This document shows positions 16,609 to 26,561 of a stretch of DNA of 64,000 nt, one piece after another (position 1 is the first letter of the stretch; the number at the start of each line of letters is the position of its first letter). The position numbers and the translations under genes are program-made. The stretch covers positions 3,107,001 to 3,171,000 of the forward strand of contig NZ_CP162487.1 of NCBI RefSeq assembly GCF_041240605.1, given 5' to 3'. Under the pieces are notes generated by a model, which worked only from the letters and a program-made list of their open reading frames with translations, did no database searches and was not told where the DNA came from. This DNA comes from Xanthomonas sp. DAR 80977 (GTDB lineage Bacteria; Pseudomonadota; Gammaproteobacteria; Xanthomonadales; Xanthomonadaceae).

Positions 16609-18060
16609 TTAACGATCCCCGAGAGAATTACAGTCCACCACCCACACCAGCGCCGGATGACAAGCCTTGGCCAGCATCCTTGGACTGAACTCCGTCTCAT
16701 ACGCATGGGCATGCTCCTGCCGGTCCGACAGCTCATGCCCGGTGTATTCCTCCCGCATCTCCCGGTGGACCCCAGCCGCCTTCAGCGCGCCGATGACGGT
16801 GTCCCGAAAGCTGTGGTGCCCCACCCTGCCGCCACCGCGCGCCTTGATGCCCAGCTTCACCAGGTAGCGTGAGAAGGCGTGTTGGGTGCGACCAGCTGGG
16901 CCGTTCTTGGCGTCGAAGCTGAGCTCGGGGAAGAGCTTGGTCTCGCCAGCGGCCTTGAGCCGCTCCACGCGCTCCCACAAGCCCAGCTTGATGAGGTCCG
17001 GGTGCACGGGTGTCTTCCGATCGCTGGCATCGGTCTTGAGGCTCTTGTCCTCGCCCATCCAGGTGAAGTGGAAGATGGGGATGCCGTCTTCCTCTCGGCA
17101 GTCCTCCAGTTCCAGCCTAGCCACCTCATTGGAGCGCGCGCCGGTGTAGAGCAGGATGAGCGGGAGCCACCGCGCCGCGTCGCCCTTCAGCTGCTTGAAG
17201 TTCTCCGGGTCGAAGATGCGCTTGACCTGATCCGGGGTGAAGGCCTGCGAGCCATGGCTCTTCGCCCGCTGCTTCTTCAGCTGCTTGGGCACGGAGGCGT
17301 GCCCGGAAGCCGGGTTGTCGCCCTGCGGGTAGTGCCCGGCCGTCTGCGCCCACTTGATGAAATCCGCGCAGGCCGAGAAACGGTTGGTGATGTAGGTGAT
17401 GACCCGCTTCTGCGCGGTCTCGTGCAGGAACCACTCTGAGAAGTCGGTCCGCGTCAGTTCCTTCAACATCACCGACTGCTTGCCTTTGCCCTTGCGCTGG
17501 CTCGCCACGAAGGCTTCCAGGTCCTTCAGGGCCCGGGTTTTCTGAACGATGGTCTTGGCGGTGTTCTTGCCCTGGATGCTGACCAGATACTTGTCGCGCG
17601 CATCTGCGAGGGTCAGGCCGACAGGGCGAGCCTCACCGATGGGCTTGACGACCCTGCGCGGCGGGAACGGTGTAGACGACGGCACGGGCACCGCGTGCTG
17701 CTCCGCCAGCTTCTGGAACAACGACAAGTCGTTCTGGTCGTTGATCTCCACCTGCCCGAACGAGGCCCCGCCCGGCAGCTTCACGTCCTTGAGGATCAGC
17801 TCCAGGGACGACGTGCCCTCCAGGCTCCTCAAGAGCTCATCCAGCTCCGATCCCATGCTGCCGTTCCTGATGGCTGCGAAGGCTCGAGCATAGCGCTGCT
17901 GCATCAGCAACGCGTAGCCAAGCGCCGCGCGATCGCACGTCGTGCCGGTGCTGCGCTTGACGACCTTGCGCCCGAAGCGCGCCTGCAGATCCGCAGGAAT
18001 GCGCAAACGAACGTAGTAGCGGCCGGTCTCGCCGCGCGTGAGGTAGTGCGCTACTCGCAT
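16609..18060 (-). CDS. Tyrosine-family site-specific integrase
   Basis: The product is 483 aa if started at the ATG at 18060. The frame is open to 18141, but that stretch covers the tRNA terminator hairpin and is unlikely to be coding. The catalytic set of tyrosine recombinases is visible: Arg309 in LLYTGARSNEVARLE, a Lys near 342, His416-x-x-Arg419 in HHSFRD, His442 in EYTGH and the nucleophile Tyr454 in HAHAYETEF. An N-terminal SAM-like core-binding part covers about 150-250. The order integrase start, then tRNA 3' end fits integration into tRNA-Ser(GCU), 82 bp away. It should catalyse excision and integration of the island. All catalytic residues are present, so the enzyme is probably functional. 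Confidence 0.92.
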   Translation of the reverse strand: MRVAHYLTRGETGRYYVRLRIPADLQARFGRKVVKRSTGTTCDRAALGYALLMQQRYARAFAAIRNGSMGSELDELLRSLEGTSSLELILKDVKLPGGASFGQVEINDQNDLSLFQKLAEQHAVPVPSSTPFPPRRVVKPIGEARPVGLTLADARDKYLVSIQGKNTAKTIVQKTRALKDLEAFVASQRKGKGKQSVMLKELTRTDFSEWFLHETAQKRVITYITNRFSACADFIKWAQTAGHYPQGDNPASGHASVPKQLKKQRAKSHGSQAFTPDQVKRIFDPENFKQLKGDAARWLPLILLYTGARSNEVARLELEDCREEDGIPIFHFTWMGEDKSLKTDASDRKTPVHPDLIKLGLWERVERLKAAGETKLFPELSFDAKNGPAGRTQHAFSRYLVKLGIKARGGGRVGHHSFRDTVIGALKAAGVHREMREEYTGHELSDRQEHAHAYETEFSPRMLAKACHPALVWVVDCNSLGDR

Positions 18061-18063
18061 GGA

Positions 18064-18085
18064 AGTGTCCAAGCGAGTGTCCAAG
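18064..18085 (+). repeat. Tandem AGTGTCCAAG pair beside the integrase start
   Basis: AGTGTCCAAG occurs twice with a 12-bp period directly upstream of the integrase ATG and next to the putative attachment site. It could be a binding site for the integrase arm domain or an excisionase. Confidence 0.35.
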
Positions 18086-18100
18086 GTGGTGAAAAAGAAA

Positions 18101-18131
18101 AACGCCCGCAAATCGTTGATTTGCGGGCGTT
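18101..18131 (-). terminator. Terminator of tRNA-Ser
   Basis: A perfect 14-bp stem (AACGCCCGCAAATC / GATTTGCGGGCGTT) with a 3-nt loop lies 11 bp after the tRNA 3' end. On the minus strand it is followed by TTTCTTTTT. Confidence 0.85.
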
Positions 18132-18141
18132 TCCTTGACAC

Positions 18142-18235
18142 TGGCGGAGTGAGAGGGATTCGAACCCTCGATAGAGCTTTTGACCCTATACTCCCTTAGC
18201 AGGGGAGCCCCTTCAGCCGCTCGGGCATCACTCCG
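18142..18235 (-). tRNA. serX: tRNA-Ser(GCU)
   Basis: The 94-nt gene folds as a class II tRNA. The acceptor arms CGGAGTG and CACTCCG pair and the gene ends in an encoded CCA. The anticodon loop CTGCTAA on a CTCCC/GGGAG stem gives anticodon GCU, which reads AGC and AGU. The long variable arm is typical of Ser, and the T-loop is GTTCGAATC. It is the probable integration target of the island to the left. The symbol is by function and may differ in the reference genome. Confidence 0.95.
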
Positions 18236-18315
18236 GATCTAGACGCTGCGGATATTCCGCGACCGGGCGCGAAGGATACCGGTTTGTAGGGTCTCAGGTA
18301 AACCCTTTCCGCGCA

Positions 18316-18528
18316 TCAATCGGAAGATTGGTCGCCGTGACCGCCACCGTGCGAGGTGGGCTCGTCGCCGCGCTGGATGCGCTGGTAGATTTCTTCGCGG
18401 TGCACCGCGACGTCCTTGGGTGCGGTGATGCCGATGCGCACTTGATTGCCCTTGACCCCAAGCACCGTCACGGTGACCGAATCGCCGATCATCAAGGTTT
18501 CGCCTACCCGGCGAGTCAGGATCAACAT
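18316..18528 (-). CDS. csrA: Carbon storage regulator CsrA/RsmA
   Basis: The product is 70 aa. It starts with [16 protein letters not shown] and continues with [27 protein letters not shown], the whole conserved CsrA fold including the RNA-binding Arg of VHREEIY. CsrA binds GGA motifs in mRNA leaders and represses or activates translation; in xanthomonads it controls virulence, motility and biofilm. The C-terminal tail ([17 protein letters not shown]) is longer and more hydrophilic than in E. coli, as usual in this group. It lies between alaS and tRNA-Ser, the conserved arrangement. Confidence 0.97.
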   Translation of the reverse strand: MLILTRRVGETLMIGDSVTVTVLGVKGNQVRIGITAPKDVAVHREEIYQRIQRGDEPTSHGGGHGDQSSD

Positions 18529-18663
18529 TTTTAAAATTCTCCAGGGAACCGGTGATTCCCACCGGTACGGCGTCCCGGCACGGGGCGCCCCATAACGAAA
18601 GGGAAAAGAAGATCGATGTTAAGGGAAGCCGCGCCCTGCCAGCAAGGCGGTGCGACTTCGTGT

Positions 18664-21312
18664 TCAGGGGAGATGTTGCTTGACCCAGGCAGACACGCCT
18701 TCAAGCGCAAGGGCAAGGGCGGGCCCGTCCTCGCCACCACCCTGGGCGAGGTCCGGGCGGCCGCCGCCCTTGCCCGAGATCTGACCGGCGATATGGCTCA
18801 ACAGTTCCCCGGCCTTGACCCGGCCCGTTGGGCTTCCGTTCACCCCGGCGACCAGGGCCGCCTTGCCCTCGCTGGCCCCGGCCAGCACGATCACGCTGTC
18901 GCCCAACTGCTGCTTCAGGCGGTCCATCGCCTCGCGCAAGGCCTTGGCGTCGAAGCCTTCCAGGCGCACCGCGAGTACCTTCACCCCGGCCACCTCGACC
19001 GCCGCGGCGGCCAGGTCGGCGGTGGCGCCGGAGGCCAGCTTGGCCTTCAGCGCCTCCAGTTCGCGTTCCAGGCGCTTGTGCTTGTCGCCCAGCTGGCGGA
19101 TCTTGTCGACCACGTCGCTGGCGCTGCCGCCGACCAGCTCGGCCGCCTCGCGCAGCTTGGCCTCTTCGGCCGCCACATGGTCCAGGGCGCCCTGCCCGGT
19201 CACCGCCTCGATGCGGCGCACGCCGGCGGACACGCCGCCCTCGCTGGTGATCTTGAACAGGCCGATATCGCCGGTACGCGACACATGCGTGCCGCCGCAC
19301 AGTTCGGTGGAATAGTCGCCCATCTTCAGCACGCGCACGCGTTCGCCGTATTTCTCGCCGAACAGCGCCATCGCGCCGAAATCCAGCGCTTCCTGCATGC
19401 CCATGTGGTGCACTTCGACCGCATGGTTGGCGCGCACCTGCGCGTTGACCTTGCGCTCGACCACGGCAAGCTCTTCGGCGCTCAGCGGCTGGAAGTGCGA
19501 GAAGTCGAAGCGCAGCCGGTCCGGCGCGACCAGCGAGCCCTTCTGCTGCACATGGGTGCCGAGCACCTCGCGCAGCGCGGCATGCAGCAGGTGCGTGGCG
19601 GAATGGTTGAGGATGGTGGCGCCGCGGCGGGCGCTGTCGACCTGCGCCGACAGCGTGGCGCCGACCTGCAGGCGGCCGCTGCGCAGGCGGCCGACATGGC
19701 CGTGGAACTGGCCGGCGAACTTCTGCGTCTCCTCGACCTCGAACAGCACGCCGTCCGCGCCCAGCTGGCCCAGGTCGCCGACCTGGCCGCCGGATTCGGC
19801 GTAGAACGGCGTGCGATCGAGCAGCACGATCGCCGCATCGCCGGTCTCGATCGACTCGACCGGGCGTCCGTCGCGCAACAGCGCGACCACCTTCAGGCCA
19901 TCGGCCTGCAGCGCGTCGTAGCCGAGGAACACCGTGGGAACGAGCTGCGCCACCAGGTCGGCCGGCAACGTGGTGCCGCCACCGAACTTGCCGGCCGCGC
20001 GCGCGGTCTCGCGCTGGCGCTCCATCGCGCTTTCGAAGCCGGCCATGTCCACGTCCATGCCGCGCTCGCGGGCGATGTCCGCGGTGAGATCCACCGGGAA
20101 GCCATAGGTGTCGTACAGGCGGAACGCGTCGGCGCCGGGGATCGTGCCGCTGGCGCGGCCGGCGATCTCGTCGAAGATCTTCATGCCGGCGTCGAGGGTC
20201 TCGGCAAAGCGCTCCTCTTCGGCCTGCAACGCGCGTTGCACGGTGGACAGCGCGGCCGGCAGTTCCGGATAGGCCTCGCCCATCAGCCCGGACAGGGTGG
20301 CCGCCATCTTGTGGAAGAACGGCTGGCGCACGCCGAGCATCCAGCCATGGCGCAGGGCGCGGCGGATGATCCGGCGCAGCACGTAGCCGCGGCCTTCGTT
20401 GGACGGCAGCACGCCGTCGACGATCAGGAACGCGCAGGCGCGGATATGGTCGGCGATCACGCGCAGCGACTTGTTCTCCAGGTCGGCCATGCCGGTCAGC
20501 TCGGAGGCGTGGCGGATCAGGGTCTGGAACAGGTCGATCTCGTAGTTGCTGTGCACGTGCTGCAGGATCGCGGCCAGGCGCTCCAGGCCCATGCCGGTAT
20601 CCACGCACGGCGCCGGCAATGGCACCAGGGTGCCGTCGGGCTGCCGGTCGAACTGCATGAACACCAGGTTCCAGATCTCGATGAAGCGGTCGCCGTCCTC
20701 GTCCGGCGAGCCCGGGGGGCCGCCGGCGATATGTGCGCCGTGGTCGTAGAAGATCTCGGTGCACGGGCCGCAGGGACCGGTGTCGGCCATCTGCCAGAAG
20801 TTGTCCGAGGCGTACGGCGCGCCCTTGTTGTCGCCGATGCGCACGATCCGCTCCGGCGGCACCCCGATCATGTCGCGCCACAGTTCGTAGGCCTGCTCGT
20901 CGGTGTGGTAGACGGTGACCAGCAGGCGCTCCGCAGGCAGCTTCCAGACCTGGGTCAACAGTTCCCAGGCCCAGGCGATCGCCTCTTTCTTGAAGTAGTC
21001 GCCGAACGACCAGTTCCCCAGCATCTCGAAGAAGGTGTGATGGCGGGCGGTATAGCCGACCGAATCCAGGTCGTTGTGCTTGCCGCCGGCGCGCAGGCAG
21101 CGCTGCACGTCGGCCGCACGCACGTAGCTGCGCTTCTCGGCACCCAGGAACACGTCCTTGAACTGCACCATGCCGGAATTGGTGAACAGCAGCGTCGGAT
21201 CGTTGCCCGGCACCAGCGGCGCCGACGGAACGATGGTATGGCCCTTCCCGTTGAAGAACTCGAGGAAGTCGCTGCGGATCTGGGAGGTGGAGAATTTGGC
21301 GGGTGCGTTCAT
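18664..21312 (-). CDS. alaS: Alanyl-tRNA synthetase
   Basis: The product is 882 aa, the usual length. The start [20 protein letters not shown] at 21312 matches the family; the frame is open further upstream but that part overlaps recX. The class II catalytic domain includes [18 protein letters not shown] and [11 protein letters not shown]. The editing domain has the zinc-binding motif [13 protein letters not shown] and [13 protein letters not shown]. The C-terminal part carries a coiled coil ([13 protein letters not shown]) and the DHHA1 domain ([12 protein letters not shown]). It charges tRNA-Ala and clears mischarged Ser and Gly. It is placed between recX and csrA, as in related genomes. 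Confidence 0.98.
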   Translation of the reverse strand: MNAPAKFSTSQIRSDFLEFFNGKGHTIVPSAPLVPGNDPTLLFTNSGMVQFKDVFLGAEKRSYVRAADVQRCLRAGGKHNDLDSVGYTARHHTFFEMLGNWSFGDYFKKEAIAWAWELLTQVWKLPAERLLVTVYHTDEQAYELWRDMIGVPPERIVRIGDNKGAPYASDNFWQMADTGPCGPCTEIFYDHGAHIAGGPPGSPDEDGDRFIEIWNLVFMQFDRQPDGTLVPLPAPCVDTGMGLERLAAILQHVHSNYEIDLFQTLIRHASELTGMADLENKSLRVIADHIRACAFLIVDGVLPSNEGRGYVLRRIIRRALRHGWMLGVRQPFFHKMAATLSGLMGEAYPELPAALSTVQRALQAEEERFAETLDAGMKIFDEIAGRASGTIPGADAFRLYDTYGFPVDLTADIARERGMDVDMAGFESAMERQRETARAAGKFGGGTTLPADLVAQLVPTVFLGYDALQADGLKVVALLRDGRPVESIETGDAAIVLLDRTPFYAESGGQVGDLGQLGADGVLFEVEETQKFAGQFHGHVGRLRSGRLQVGATLSAQVDSARRGATILNHSATHLLHAALREVLGTHVQQKGSLVAPDRLRFDFSHFQPLSAEELAVVERKVNAQVRANHAVEVHHMGMQEALDFGAMALFGEKYGERVRVLKMGDYSTELCGGTHVSRTGDIGLFKITSEGGVSAGVRRIEAVTGQGALDHVAAEEAKLREAAELVGGSASDVVDKIRQLGDKHKRLERELEALKAKLASGATADLAAAAVEVAGVKVLAVRLEGFDAKALREAMDRLKQQLGDSVIVLAGASEGKAALVAGVNGSPTGRVKAGELLSHIAGQISGKGGGRPDLAQGGGEDGPALALALEGVSAWVKQHLP

Positions 21313-21418
21313 GGGCTGGCTATAGACGAGCGGACGGATTTCCGGGCGTACCCCCTCAAGATGAGGGCGTGCGGAAACCGGACAAGACAATCCGCCAAGG
21401 TTAGCAGGCCCGGCCCGC

Positions 21419-21913
21419 TCAGTCCTCCGGCTCGTAACGCGTGGCCGCGCGGATGCTGTCGCCGTCGAACCCGCGCCGCGCCAGCAGATCGGCGGCCTTG
21501 CGCCGCTGTGGCAGGTCCACCGGGCCGGCCGCGCCGAAGCGCCGCCGCACCAGATCGCGGGCGTTTTCGGTCCAATCGCCCTCGAATGCGGCCATCGCGG
21601 TGGCGATGGCCTCGCTGTCCAGGCCGTGGGTGCCCAGTTCGGCGCGGATGTGCAAGGGTCCGTAGCCGGTATTGGCGCGGCTGCGCACCAGCAGTTCGGC
21701 GAAGCGACCGTCGTCCTGCCAGCCCTCGCCCGCCAGGCGCTCCACCGCGGCGGCGGCATCATCCGGTTCCACGCCGCGTACCCGCAATTTGCGGGTCAGT
21801 TCCTTGCGTGAATGCTCGCGGCGCACCAGCAGGCCCAAGGCCTTCTGCAGCGGCGTCTGCTCCGGCTGCCGGCGGCGCCGGCGCGGTTGCTGTGCTTGTT
21901 CGTCGTCACCCAT
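21419..21913 (-). CDS. recX: Regulatory protein RecX
   Basis: The product is 164 aa. It contains the repeated three-helix motifs of RecX ([74 protein letters not shown]). RecX caps RecA filaments and inhibits recombinase and coprotease activity. It follows recA at 118 bp on the same strand, so it is probably expressed as part of the SOS operon. The N-terminus is Arg/Gln rich and variable. Confidence 0.95.
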   Translation of the reverse strand: MGDDEQAQQPRRRRRQPEQTPLQKALGLLVRREHSRKELTRKLRVRGVEPDDAAAAVERLAGEGWQDDGRFAELLVRSRANTGYGPLHIRAELGTHGLDSEAIATAMAAFEGDWTENARDLVRRRFGAAGPVDLPQRRKAADLLARRGFDGDSIRAATRYEPED

Positions 21914-22031
21914 GCAGGCTCACCGCCACGATCATCAATGTGCCGTCCTTGGCACCTGCCCTCCTGGCTTGCTCAAGACTGCCGAGGGAGACGAGCGGCA
22001 CTGACTCCACCGCTCCCCCGGCAGAAGACCA

Positions 22032-23081
<1,050 letters not shown>

Positions 23082-23277
23082 TTTGGTGTCCTTCGGAGGT
23101 GAGGGTGATTTGCGGGGTAGGTTCAATTTAGCGGCCAGGTATCGCACAGGCTGAGACGGTGTGCGGCGAAGAAAAAATAATCCGTCCGAGCCCGTGTACG
23201 ACAGCGGCGAATGGCGATGTGCCAGGTCGGAAAAATCCGGCTGGCGGTGTAGTGCATCCCTTGCTCGCGCAAGGCGT

Positions 23278-23913
23278 TCAACGATTGGGCCGCAGCAGCC
23301 CGCAGTACAGGCCTTCGATGGCGAAGTCCTGATCGGGCAGGACCTCGATCGGCGCGTAGTCGGGGTTGCGCGGCAGCAGGCGAATGCGGTCCTTGCCGAT
23401 CTTCAGCAGCTTGACCGTGATCTCCTCGTCGATCCGCGCCACCACGATCTGCCCGGAACGGGCGTCGCGGGTGCGGTGCACGCCGATCAGGTCGCCGTCG
23501 AAGATGCCTTCGTCGCGCATCGAGTCGCCCTGCACCTTCAGCAGGTAGTCCGGCGCCGGCGAGAAGAACACCCGGTCCAGCACCACGAAATCGTCCGAAC
23601 CGATGTCCGCGCCGATCGGCAGGCCGGCGGCGACCCGCCCCAGCACCGGCAGGCGCAGGATGTCGGCGCTGTCGACCTGCGGCGCCGGCGCCGGTGCGGC
23701 GGCGCCGCTCACCAGCCGGATGCCACGCGCCTGGCCGGGCACGCGGCGGATCGCGCCGGCCTGCTCCAGGGCTTCCAGGTGGTATTGCGCGGCGCGCACG
23801 CCCTTGAAGCCGAAGGCGCGGGCGATCTCGGTCTGCGAGGGCGGCGCGCCGTCGTGCTCGATACGCTGGGCGATCAGGTCGAGGATCGCTTGCTGGGTTT
23901 CGGTCAGTTCCAT
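23278..23913 (-). CDS. lexA: SOS repressor LexA
   Basis: The product is 211 aa. The winged-helix DNA-binding domain covers residues 1-65 ([23 protein letters not shown]). The self-cleavage site is Ala96-Gly97 in GRVAAGLP, and the catalytic Ser131 (QGDSMRDEG) and Lys168 (TVKLLKIG) are in place. LexA represses the SOS genes until RecA filaments promote its cleavage. A 19-bp perfect palindrome sits just before its start codon, so it is autoregulated. Xanthomonads often have a second lexA elsewhere; this copy, linked to recA, corresponds to lexA1. Confidence 0.97.
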   Translation of the reverse strand: MELTETQQAILDLIAQRIEHDGAPPSQTEIARAFGFKGVRAAQYHLEALEQAGAIRRVPGQARGIRLVSGAAAPAPAPQVDSADILRLPVLGRVAAGLPIGADIGSDDFVVLDRVFFSPAPDYLLKVQGDSMRDEGIFDGDLIGVHRTRDARSGQIVVARIDEEITVKLLKIGKDRIRLLPRNPDYAPIEVLPDQDFAIEGLYCGLLRPNR

Positions 23914-23915
23914 GG

Positions 23916-23934
23916 TTAGTAGTAATACTACTAA
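23916..23934. promoter_or_regulatory. LexA operator (SOS box)
   Basis: TTAGTAGTAATACTACTAA is a perfect palindrome that ends 2 bp from the lexA start codon. It equals the known Xanthomonas LexA box. Confidence 0.95.
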
Positions 23935-24004
23935 AAACGGAAATGGGCAACTGTCGCGTGGTCCGCGGCCCCAGCCTTCCTCCGCCGGCGCCGCGCCGCT
24001 CCGT

Positions 24005-25693
24005 TCAGCGGCCGCTGCGCCAGATCGAGATCAGGATCCACACCCCCGACAGCGCCGCGCCGATGAAGCCGCCCACGCCGATCGCCAGCAGCCAGCGGCT
24101 GGAGACGCCGCCGACGCTGTTCATGACGATCGAGGAGCCGATGATCAGCGCCGCGGTGACGATGCCCATGGTCAGCCGGTTGGCGGCGCGGTTGACCTGG
24201 TCGCCGAAGCCCTTCAGCGAGGTGGTCTCGACATTGAGCTGCAGGCGGCCGCGCCGCGCCGCCTGCAGCAGCCGGCGGGTGTCGCGCGGCAGGTCGCCCA
24301 GCAGCTCCAGCGCGCCGAGCACGGTACGGCGGCCGCGCTTGGCCATCGCGCGCGGGGCGAAGCGCTGCAGCATCACCCGCTCCAGGTACGGCGCCGCGGC
24401 GCCGGCCATGTCGAAGTCCGGGTCGAGCTGGCGCCCTACCCCTTCCAGGGTCAGGAAGGTCTTGATCATCAGCGCCAGGTCGGCCGGCAGCGCCAGCGCA
24501 TGCTGGCGCAGGATCGCGGTGACGTCGCCGAGCATCGCGCCGACGCGCAGCTCCTTCAGCGGCACGCCGCGGTACTGGTCGACGAAGCCGGCGATCTCCA
24601 GCTGCAGCCGCGCCTCGTCGATCTCGGCATCGCCGTCGGTCCATTCCAGCAGCACGTCGGCGACCGCCTCGGCCTCCTGCGTGACCAGCCCGTGCAGCAA
24701 TTGCACGACCTGGTAGCGGCGCTGCTCGGAGATGCGCCCGACCATGCCGAAATCGATCACCGCGATGCGCTCGCCGGGCAGGTAGAAGATGTTGCCGGGG
24801 TGCGGATCGGCGTGGAAGCAGCCGTCCTCGAGCACCATCTTCAGCACGATGTCGGCGCCGACGCGGGCCAGCTGGCGCCGGTCCAGGCCGGCGGCATCCA
24901 CACCGGCCAGATCGCGCCCGCCGATGCCGTCGACGAAGTCCTGCACGTTGAGGGTCTCGCAGGTCCACTGCCAGTGCACGCGCGGGATCACGATCTCGTC
25001 GTGGCCCTGGAAATTGGCGGCGATGCGCTCGGCGTTGCGGCATTCGCCGGCGAAATCCAGTTCGCGCCGCAGCGACACGGTGAACTGGTGCACCACCTCG
25101 GCCGGGTGGTAGCGCTTGAGGTCGGCGGCGCGCGCCTCGACGATCTCCGCCAGCCGTGCCAGCAGCCGCAGGTCGGCCTCGATCACGTCGCGGATGCCGG
25201 GGCGGCGCACCTTCATCACCACCGCGGTGCCGTCGTGCAGCCAGGCGCGGTGGGTCTGCGCCAGCGAGGCGGCGGCCAGCGGCATTTCCTCGACCCGGGC
25301 GAAGATCGCCGATGGCGCCTCGCCCAGCGCCTCCAGCAGTTGCGGCAGGATCTGTTCGTAGGGCAGCGCCGGCGCCGCGTTCTGCAGTTCGCTGAGTTCC
25401 TCGATCCAGTCCGGCGGCAGCAGGTCCACGCGCGTGGCCAGCACCTGGCCGAGCTTGACGAAGGTCGGGCCGAGATCCTGCAGCGCGCGCCGCACCCGCT
25501 GCGGCGCCGACATGCGCAGCATCTCCTCGGCGTTGTGCCAGTGCAGCAGGCGCCCGGCGCGCTCCAGCACGTCGGCCATGCCGATGCGGCGGACCACGTC
25601 GCCGAAGCCGTAGCGGATCAGCACCGAGGCGATTTCCTGCAATCGCCCCAGGTCGCGAACGGTGCTCAGCGCCTCCCACATCGCGGTCGCCAC
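24005..25693 (-). CDS. ubiB: ABC1/UbiB atypical kinase-like protein
   Basis: The product is 562 aa. The family motifs are clear: KxGQ (GPTFVKLGQVLATRVDLLPP), the Ala-rich loop (LAAASLAQTHRA), the Lys of VVMKVRRPG, HADPHPGN of the catalytic loop and IDFGMVGR in place of the kinase DFG. Two hydrophobic segments at the C-terminus (NRLTMGIVTAALIIGSSIV and WLLAIGVGGFIGAALSGVWILI) anchor it to the inner membrane. The family supports ubiquinone synthesis through an ATPase or lipid-extraction role. It starts 17 bp after pncC/cinA on the same strand, so the two are probably cotranscribed. Confidence 0.9.
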   Translation of the reverse strand: MATAMWEALSTVRDLGRLQEIASVLIRYGFGDVVRRIGMADVLERAGRLLHWHNAEEMLRMSAPQRVRRALQDLGPTFVKLGQVLATRVDLLPPDWIEELSELQNAAPALPYEQILPQLLEALGEAPSAIFARVEEMPLAAASLAQTHRAWLHDGTAVVMKVRRPGIRDVIEADLRLLARLAEIVEARAADLKRYHPAEVVHQFTVSLRRELDFAGECRNAERIAANFQGHDEIVIPRVHWQWTCETLNVQDFVDGIGGRDLAGVDAAGLDRRQLARVGADIVLKMVLEDGCFHADPHPGNIFYLPGERIAVIDFGMVGRISEQRRYQVVQLLHGLVTQEAEAVADVLLEWTDGDAEIDEARLQLEIAGFVDQYRGVPLKELRVGAMLGDVTAILRQHALALPADLALMIKTFLTLEGVGRQLDPDFDMAGAAAPYLERVMLQRFAPRAMAKRGRRTVLGALELLGDLPRDTRRLLQAARRGRLQLNVETTSLKGFGDQVNRAANRLTMGIVTAALIIGSSIVMNSVGGVSSRWLLAIGVGGFIGAALSGVWILISIWRSGR

Positions 25694-25710
25694 CTAGAGT
25701 CCGCCGGCGT

Positions 25711-26205
25711 TCACAGCAGCGCGCCGAGTCCGTGCAACGCCGCGGCGACGGTCTGCCGGCGCACCGCGTCGCGGTCGCCGTCGAAGTGGAACAACTGCGC
25801 GCTGGCGTAGCCGCCGCGCCGCTTCCAGCCCACCCACACGGTGCCGACCGGCTTGTCGGCGGAGCCGCCGCCGGGGCCGGCGATGCCGGTCACCGCCACC
25901 GCGATGCTGGCGCCGGAATTGACCAAGGCGCCGGACACCATCTCGATCACCGTCTCGCGGCTGACCGCGCCGTGGTGCTCCAGGGTCTGCGGACGCACGC
26001 CGAGCAGCGCCTGCTTGGCCTCGTAGCTGTACGCGACCATGCCGCAGTCGAACCAGTCCGAGGAGCCGGAGATATCCGTCATCGCCTTGGCGATCCAGCC
26101 GCCGCTGCAGCTCTCGGCGGTGACCAGGCGCTCGCGCGCGGTGCGCAGCTGATCGCTGAGCGCAGTGGCGAGCTGCAGGAGTTGCGGATCGGTGGGGACG
26201 TTCAT
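25711..26205 (-). CDS. pncC: Nicotinamide-nucleotide amidohydrolase PncC (CinA C-terminal family)
   Basis: The product is 164 aa. It has the CinA C-terminal domain only: TAESCSGGWIAKAMTDISGSS with the catalytic Ser region, GAVSRETVIEMVSG and VTGIAGPGGGSADKPVGTVWVG. The enzyme deamidates NMN to NaMN, recycling pyridine nucleotides. The ATG at 26205 begins MNVPTDPQLLQLATAL; the frame is open further upstream, but that part is not conserved. The common cinA-recA linkage of bacteria is kept here, with ubiB and lexA between them. Confidence 0.93.
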   Translation of the reverse strand: MNVPTDPQLLQLATALSDQLRTARERLVTAESCSGGWIAKAMTDISGSSDWFDCGMVAYSYEAKQALLGVRPQTLEHHGAVSRETVIEMVSGALVNSGASIAVAVTGIAGPGGGSADKPVGTVWVGWKRRGGYASAQLFHFDGDRDAVRRQTVAAALHGLGALL

Positions 26206-26561
26206 GGCGCTGCTCGGGAAACCAATGCGCTTTGTAGCCCAATTCGCCACGGCTGTCGCGCTTGCGCGGTGCGACGCGATGCGTGGCTTCGGCGATCGTG
26301 GCGTCGGTGGCTGGCGCTGGTACGTCAGGCGCAGGCGCGCCGGCATGCCTGCGCCATCGCTATCGCGGTCATGCACGGGAGAGGAACAGCGGCTCGCCAA
26401 TGCAGAGGGCGCCGTGCAGGAGTGGCTTCGGCCGCGACGGGGCGTACCGTCAGTGCCGGTCGCGGCTGAAGCCGCTCCTACAGAACCTGCGCAAGCTGCG
26501 AGCGCCTGAGTCGAAGATGCATCCCGGCGACGTCGGCGACAGCGTCATCCGCACGCGGCGG
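26206..26561. other. Intergenic region with a REP-like hairpin
   Basis: The 356 bp between hflX and pncC hold no supported gene. The REP-like inverted repeat at 26419 is the only structure I see. Confidence 0.5.
26419..26479. repeat. REP-like inverted repeat
   Basis: The left arm AGGAGTGGCTTCGGCCGCGA and right arm TCGCGGCTGAAGCCGCTCCT pair with two mismatches. The same arm sequence occurs at 33945 and in the array at 47648, so this is a dispersed repeat family. Confidence 0.75.

Larger units (their letters stand above)
1..18141. mobile_element. Genomic island (right part) integrated at tRNA-Ser
   Basis: This stretch is bounded on the right by the 3' end of a tRNA-Ser(GCU) gene and begins there with a tyrosine recombinase gene. 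Its content is accessory: a DUF4011 helicase, an Abi_C protein, a secreted nuclease, an RHS toxin, an H-NS-like protein and several unknowns. Base composition is uneven, with clearly A+T-rich genes near 7.6-7.8 kb and 13.6-14.8 kb in an otherwise GC-rich window. The core gene order resumes immediately after the tRNA. I did not find a second copy of the tRNA 3' end in the window, so the left boundary lies before position 1 or the duplication has decayed. The extent is inferred. Confidence 0.55.

Noticed and set aside
24005..25810. Plus-strand open frame of 735 aa across lexA and ubiB
   Set aside because: It lies opposite ubiB and lexA, both of which have full catalytic motifs.
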